A DNA stretch of 64,000 nucleotides from Deltaproteobacteria bacterium (lineage in GTDB: Bacteria > Myxococcota_A > Polyangia > Polyangiales > JADJMO01), in assembly GCA_025363655.1 (NCBI GenBank), contig JANYDK010000025.1, positions 19,439 to 83,438 on the forward strand. The letters run 5' to 3'. This document shows, piece by piece, positions 59,730 to 64,000 of this stretch. The notes under the pieces are model-generated. The model saw only the letters and a program-made list of their open reading frames with translations. It did no database searches and was not told where the DNA came from. Positions within the stretch are counted from its first letter, which is position 1, and each line of letters starts with the position of its first letter. A program made the position numbers and the translations under genes.

Positions 59730-62254
59730 CCACCGACACACGCTCACTCGGCCGAGCCGCGCTGCGCGAGATCGAGGCGGCGGCCGACGCGATTCCCGAC
59801 ATCGAAGAAAAGATCGATCGCATCGGCATCGGGGTCCGCCTCCATCACGTCATCGAACGCGTCTACGTCGTGCTCGACCGCGACGTCGACGATCCTGCGC
59901 ACGCGGACGGCTTGTCGCTCGCACTCAAGGGTGTGATCGAGGTCCGAGCGCTCTGTGCGCGGGCGTCGGGCGAGACGCCGAGCTCGCCCCTTGGCCGGAC
60001 GTTGATCGCGCTCGACGTCGCCCAAAGGCATCTCGAGGTCGCTGGCGAAGCTGCGGCCCGACTCCAGCTCACCCTGCGCAACTTCGGCAAGCGCACCGTC
60101 GCCCCGGCGCAGAAGCCGTTCCACGCGAGCTTGGGCACGCCGCATCTGCAAGCGATCGCGCGCGGGCGCGTGCAGCCACCGTTGAACATCGCCAAGGCGA
60201 GCGAGCCGCCACCTGCGCCAAGGCCGCCCCCGAAGATCGTCAAGCCGCGCAATTTGGACGAGCTCCGAGCGTTTCAACTCGAAGCCGCGAGCGGTGCGCT
60301 CCTCGCGAGGATCGAGCGCGACGAGCCGAAAGAGGAAGAACCGCCGCCGCCGCCGCCCGCACGAATTTTCGCCTACGAGCCGGCGGTCGACGAAGGGGAG
60401 ATGCAACGCAATCTCGCGCGCGACTGCCTCGAGGACATGTCGAGCTTGGCCTTCTTGCGCAAACCGATCGCCTCCGAGAGCTGGCTCGATCAAGGGCCCT
60501 TCGAGCAACGTCTGCTCGACAATCTCGACGCGTTTGCCTCGTTCGGTGGTGTCGGGCTCCCCATCGTCAGCGGATTCCACGCCGAGTCCGAAGTCCCCGA
60601 TTCCGGGCGAGCGTTCGCCTGTGGGCTCGCGCTCGCGTCGATCGAAGGCAACGATACCGTTGCCTTGGCAATCGCCCTGATGGTTCGTGCGCCTGCGCCC
60701 GAGGTCGCCGGCTTCGCCGAGGCCTTCATGCTCGCCCCGAATCCGGTGATCGACGAGGCGCTGGTCGATCTGCTCGCTCACGCGCGCAGCGAGGTCGCCG
60801 CCGCAGCGGTCGATGCACTCGCCCGTCGCGCGACACTCCCGAGCGCCGCCATTGCGCCGCTACTCGCGCGACGCGAACCGGACGTGCGCCTCGCGCTGAC
60901 CCGAGCGCTCGGCGAGATCGGTGATCGCGAGACGGCAAAGGCCGCGCTCGAGACCATCTCCCGCGAGCTCCATGGCGACGCTTCCATCGAGCTCTTCGCC
61001 GCCACAGCCGAAGCTCATCTGCGGCGTGGGCAGGGTGAGATGCGCGAGCGTCTGCACGCTTTTCTCGCGGACAGCCCTCGCGATCCGCGCGCGGCCGTCG
61101 CCAGCTGGCTCTTGGCCCTCGTGGCTCGGCCCGATCAGATCGAGCTCCTGCTCGGGCTCGCCGCCGCGCCGACGCTCCCTTGGGTACGAGGACTCGGCCG
61201 TTTCGGGCACGTCGATGCGATCGCGCCGCTGATCCAGCTCCTGCACGGCGACGACGAGTCGCTCCGCGAAGAAGCTGCCATTTCCCTCGATCGCATCACC
61301 GGCGCCATGCTGCGCACCACCGCCGAAGTGCCTTGGCAGGTCACCCTTCCGGACGACGTCGATCTCGAAATCATCGGCGCCGGACCGATCCCCGGACGCA
61401 CCGTCGAGAAGGTCGTCGACGATCCCGCGGTGTGGACCGCGTGGTGGCAGACGAACGCGCAGAACTTCGATCCCTCGATCAAATGGCGCGGCGGGCAACC
61501 CTTCCGGCCGACGCACATCCTCGACGAGCTGGTGGCGAAGGCCACGCCGCCACCACGTCGATTCGACGCCGCGTTGGAGCTCGCGCTCGCTCTCGGCGAG
61601 GGGCACGAAGTCGCGCCCGACGATTGGGTCGCGCGTCAAAAAGTTCGGCTCGGCGAGCTCCGCGCGCGCGTCGTCGGACTCTCGAACAACGCCGGCAATT
61701 GGTGGTTCGCGGGGGCCGGCGCAGCCGCGTCGCGGCGAGTCGTCGGGGACTCGGCGTCGCGCTCGCTCTCCGGACCTGCCTCGGGACCGCCGCCGCTCGG
61801 GTCCGGCCGCCCGGGCGCGCTTCCCGCAATGGCCGCGATGCCGCGCATCGAGCACTCTTTCTTCACCGGTGACTCGACGACGACCTTTCGCGCCATCCGG
61901 CCTTCCGAAAAGCCATCGCCGAGGATCGACTCGTCGATGCCCCCGAGCGTCGCGCCGGGCACGGAGCAGCTGCGCATCGCCGCGCCGTCCTCGCTCTTCG
62001 CCGGTGATCCGACGTCGGCATTCACCCTCCTCGAATACGCGATGCTGGCGGCACAGCTGCAACTCAAGCCCGAGGAGGCCGACCGCACCTTCGCCAAATT
62101 CGGTCTGGCCGATCCTGCACGCCGGGCGGCCGTCGATGCCGCCTGGAATGCGCGCTTGCAACGAGACCCCGAGGAGCTCGACGAATACCGACGACTCTAC
62201 GAACGCGCGTTGAGAAGCTCGCAGACCCGCGTCGATCTCAAGAATCGTCTGTAA
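59726..62254 (+). CDS. TIGR02270-type helical-repeat protein, T6SS-associated
   Basis: 842 residues. Residues about 225-560 read as a HEAT-like array, including S-S-L-A-F-L-R-K-P-I, L-D-N-L-D-A-F and G-L-P-I-V-S-G-F-H, typical of TIGR02270 proteins that occur in T6SS loci. The first 220 residues form a separate helical domain with a Pro-rich linker (P-P-P-P-P-P). A C-terminal extension follows (about 690-842), with Ser/Pro-rich stretch and a helical F-T-L-L-E-Y-A-M-L-A-A-Q tail. Probably an adaptor or chaperone. ATGA overlap with the ketosynthase-fold gene. Confidence 0.84.
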   Translation: MTTDTRSLGRAALREIEAAADAIPDIEEKIDRIGIGVRLHHVIERVYVVLDRDVDDPAHADGLSLALKGVIEVRALCARASGETPSSPLGRTLIALDVAQRHLEVAGEAAARLQLTLRNFGKRTVAPAQKPFHASLGTPHLQAIARGRVQPPLNIAKASEPPPAPRPPPKIVKPRNLDELRAFQLEAASGALLARIERDEPKEEEPPPPPPARIFAYEPAVDEGEMQRNLARDCLEDMSSLAFLRKPIASESWLDQGPFEQRLLDNLDAFASFGGVGLPIVSGFHAESEVPDSGRAFACGLALASIEGNDTVALAIALMVRAPAPEVAGFAEAFMLAPNPVIDEALVDLLAHARSEVAAAAVDALARRATLPSAAIAPLLARREPDVRLALTRALGEIGDRETAKAALETISRELHGDASIELFAATAEAHLRRGQGEMRERLHAFLADSPRDPRAAVASWLLALVARPDQIELLLGLAAAPTLPWVRGLGRFGHVDAIAPLIQLLHGDDESLREEAAISLDRITGAMLRTTAEVPWQVTLPDDVDLEIIGAGPIPGRTVEKVVDDPAVWTAWWQTNAQNFDPSIKWRGGQPFRPTHILDELVAKATPPPRRFDAALELALALGEGHEVAPDDWVARQKVRLGELRARVVGLSNNAGNWWFAGAGAAASRRVVGDSASRSLSGPASGPPPLGSGRPGALPAMAAMPRIEHSFFTGDSTTTFRAIRPSEKPSPRIDSSMPPSVAPGTEQLRIAAPSSLFAGDPTSAFTLLEYAMLAAQLQLKPEEADRTFAKFGLADPARRAAVDAAWNARLQRDPEELDEYRRLYERALRSSQTRVDLKNRL

Positions 62255-62289
62255 CGCCGTCCCCGCTCCGAAGACGAAATGACCACGAG

Positions 62290-63561
62290 ATGAGCCACAT
62301 CGTCCGCAAGCCCGATTGGGCCGTCGTCGACCTCGACACGGTGGGCGGCCGCGTCTTCTGTCAGCAGCGCTGGCAATACGAGTGGCTCGTCGTCCCACCG
62401 GCGCGCGGCTGGACGTACGCGGAGCGGCGCGCTTTTCATCACGCGCTCGACAGTCAGGTGTGGGGAATCTGGTCGAACCGGATTCTTCTGCGCACCGAGG
62501 GCACGAACGACTTCTGCCGCACCCATCCGACGGTCGAGGTCGAGTTCGACATCCGTTGGGTCTTGTCGAATCCACATTGGAGCGTCGACGTCCGGAAGAT
62601 GCCGCCGGGCAGCAATCCGACGACGTTCATCAGCAACGTCGAACCGAGCAAAGGCCAAATCCACCTCGACACCGCGGACCTCGCTTCCTATCGACCGCAG
62701 AACGCCGCTGGCGAACGGCGCACCTTTCGCGCCCTGCCGCACGAGTTCGGTCACACGATGGAGAACCCCGACGAGTACGTCGCGCGGAGCCCTCACCTCG
62801 TCGACACCGACAGCATCATGAACATCGGTCGGCAGATCCGCGAGCGTCACGTGCGCCTGCTCCTCGCCGAGCTCGATCGAATGATCGACCACTGCCGTTT
62901 CACCTTCGGCGGACCAGCGGTGCGCCGGATTTCGCGAGGCCCGAAGGTCGACGCCCGATCTTCTTCGTCGAGCGCGGCTTCGCTCTCTCCCGCCGCGTCC
63001 AAGAGTCCACCGCCGCCCGACGACACCGCCGACGACAGTCGCACCTGGTTCGAGGTGAAGGTCCTCGACGAGGTCGGCGAACCGGTGGCCGGCTTGGACG
63101 TGACGTTTGCCGTCGGCGCCAACGCGAAGGCGACGACCGGCGGGAACGGCGTCGCACGTGTCGCCGACGTGAAGACCTCTTCTTCCTTCGGTTCGATGAC
63201 GGTGACGAGTGCCGCGCGCGCGAAGGAGATCCTCGCGCCCAGATGGACGACCGCGCGCGACCAGAAGCTCACCGAAGGCGCGATCGTGCGCCCCGTCGGC
63301 ACGAGCATCGACAGCGTCCCCGTCGAGGCCGAGAAGACCATCGTCGTCCACCTCGTCCCACCCACGCAGGACTGGATCGAGATCGAGGTCTTCGATGGCG
63401 ACGACAAACCGATCGTCAACCAACCCTTCCTGCTCGTGCTCTCCGACGGCTCGGAGCGGCGCGGCAGCACCGACGACGTTGGGCTCATCCGGGTGACGCA
63501 GATTCCCAGCGGCCCCTGCAAGGTCAACTTCCCCGAGATCGAGAAGTACGCGAAGCAATGA
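62290..63561 (+). CDS. HExxH metalloprotease-like protein with Ig-like tail, T6SS cargo candidate
   Basis: 423 residues, no signal peptide. The N-terminal ~210 residues contain a zincin motif A-L-P-H-E-F-G-H-T-M-E-N-P-D-E-Y near 152, followed by S-I-M-N-I-G and R-E-R-H; H-E-F-G-H gives two histidines and the catalytic glutamate. A Ser/Pro linker (about 225-250) leads to two beta-sandwich repeats (V-K-V-L-D-E-V-G-E-P-V-A-G-L-D-V, then I-E-V-F-D-G-D-D-K-P-I-V) of the carboxypeptidase-regulatory or transthyretin type. Location 35 bp after the adaptor gene suggests cargo of the T6SS. Protease activity not shown. Confidence 0.75.
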   Translation: MSHIVRKPDWAVVDLDTVGGRVFCQQRWQYEWLVVPPARGWTYAERRAFHHALDSQVWGIWSNRILLRTEGTNDFCRTHPTVEVEFDIRWVLSNPHWSVDVRKMPPGSNPTTFISNVEPSKGQIHLDTADLASYRPQNAAGERRTFRALPHEFGHTMENPDEYVARSPHLVDTDSIMNIGRQIRERHVRLLLAELDRMIDHCRFTFGGPAVRRISRGPKVDARSSSSSAASLSPAASKSPPPPDDTADDSRTWFEVKVLDEVGEPVAGLDVTFAVGANAKATTGGNGVARVADVKTSSSFGSMTVTSAARAKEILAPRWTTARDQKLTEGAIVRPVGTSIDSVPVEAEKTIVVHLVPPTQDWIEIEVFDGDDKPIVNQPFLLVLSDGSERRGSTDDVGLIRVTQIPSGPCKVNFPEIEKYAKQ

Positions 63562-63592
63562 GCTGCAGCGGTGAGTCCAAAGGAGCGGTGTG

Positions 63593-64000
63593 ATGGCGGA
63601 CGTGCGCGTCCTGTTTCGATTGACTCAGCTTGGGGCCGATGGGCTCGAGGTCGCCGATCAGCTCGCGACCAACACGCGGCATCGGGTCACGATCGACTGG
63701 TTCAAGGCAGCCGTGCTGATCGAGCTCGAGGATGGCCACTTTCGCACTGCGAGCAACGTCCTGCTCCCCGAGCACGCCGAGCCATCGAGCCGCAACACCC
63801 CTGGCAGTCGCTCGGGAGCGGGCGTAATCGCCGCTGCGCTGCGCTTCGCCAAGGAGCATCCCGACCGAAAGATCCTCGTCGCCGGACACACCGACACTGC
63901 CGGCGCCAAGGACTACAACCAGAGCCTTTCCGAGCGCCGCGGCGCGTGCGCAAAGGCGTGCATGATCGGCGACAAGAAGGCCTTCGTCGATCTCTGTCAG
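63593..64000 (+). CDS. OmpA/MotB C-terminal-like domain protein (3' end outside window)
   Basis: 136 codons to the edge. After 80 residues with no clear similarity comes an OmpA-like peptidoglycan-binding region, I-L-V-A-G-H-T-D-T-A-G-A-K-D-Y-N-Q-S-L-S with E-R-R-G. The start is the ATG at 63593; no membrane segment is visible so far. In T6SS loci such proteins can be cargo or envelope contact factors. Same strand as the adaptor operon; 31 bp after the metalloprotease-like gene. Confidence 0.78.
   Translation, partial: MADVRVLFRLTQLGADGLEVADQLATNTRHRVTIDWFKAAVLIELEDGHFRTASNVLLPEHAEPSSRNTPGSRSGAGVIAAALRFAKEHPDRKILVAGHTDTAGAKDYNQSLSERRGACAKACMIGDKKAFVDLCQ

Noticed and set aside
46358..64000. 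Whole T6SS apparatus
   Set aside because: No sheath, baseplate, membrane-complex or ClpV gene is found in the window; only tip, effector and adaptor genes are present.

Overview
The window is a contiguous, GC-rich chromosomal segment with dense coding on both strands. It very probably comes from a myxobacterium (Myxococcota, Polyangia-like). This is inferred from the gene mix: many lipoproteins with Asp/Thr/Gly-rich linkers directly after the lipobox, a soluble Ser/Thr kinase with a long TPR tail, formylglycine-generating-enzyme-fold lipoproteins, DsbA-like lipoproteins, and a type VI secretion (T6SS) module of the myxobacterial kind. I see no rRNA, tRNA, CRISPR array, integrase or insertion sequence. 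Most very long antisense ORFs are shadows caused by third-position GC bias.

Left part (1-15.7 kb): two overlapping VWA membrane proteins (minus strand); a photolyase gene whose promoter carries three 11-bp-spaced TTGnAC direct repeats resembling a CarH/LitR light-sensing operator; a DCC-family thiol protein overlapping the photolyase; an esterase-like lipoprotein; RsgA; secreted or lipid-anchored proteins; an MtfA-type peptidase; a kinase-TPR protein; and small uncharacterised genes.

Middle part (15.7-45.9 kb): a radical SAM/SPASM maturase directly followed by two paralogous small proteins with an N-terminal zinc ribbon, an internal lipobox and a tail of repeated Y-G-x-P motifs. This is a candidate peptide or protein modification system. 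A frameshifted beta-helix lipoprotein with a possible Shine-Dalgarno-masking hairpin follows. Then come TtcA, a HEAT-like protein, a lambda-endolysin-like lipoprotein, a questin-oxidase-like protein, two FGE-fold lipoproteins, a VWA lipoprotein, phosphofructokinase, two DsbA-like lipoproteins, a metallophosphoesterase, a GT87-type membrane protein, a GMC oxidoreductase, a MoxR ATPase, a zinc-ribbon/beta-helix protein, an envelope protein translationally coupled to an ABC ATPase, and a YkgJ-type cysteine-cluster protein. A family of palindromic repeats (six copies between 10.0 and 26.6 kb) sits at or immediately beside stop codons.

Right part (45.3-64 kb): a T6SS accessory/effector island. It has three tandem VgrG spikes; a DUF6484 protein; a minus-strand cassette of DUF4150 PAAR-like protein, NucA/NucB-type DNase, SUKH-like immunity protein, TPR protein, an unknown and a DUF3396 immunity-type protein; and a divergent plus-strand operon of DUF2169 protein, ketosynthase-fold protein, TIGR02270-type repeat protein, an HExxH metalloprotease-like cargo candidate and a truncated OmpA-like protein. 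No sheath, baseplate or membrane-complex gene (TssB/C/E/F/G/K/J/L/M) lies within the window, so this is a tip, effector and adaptor segment.
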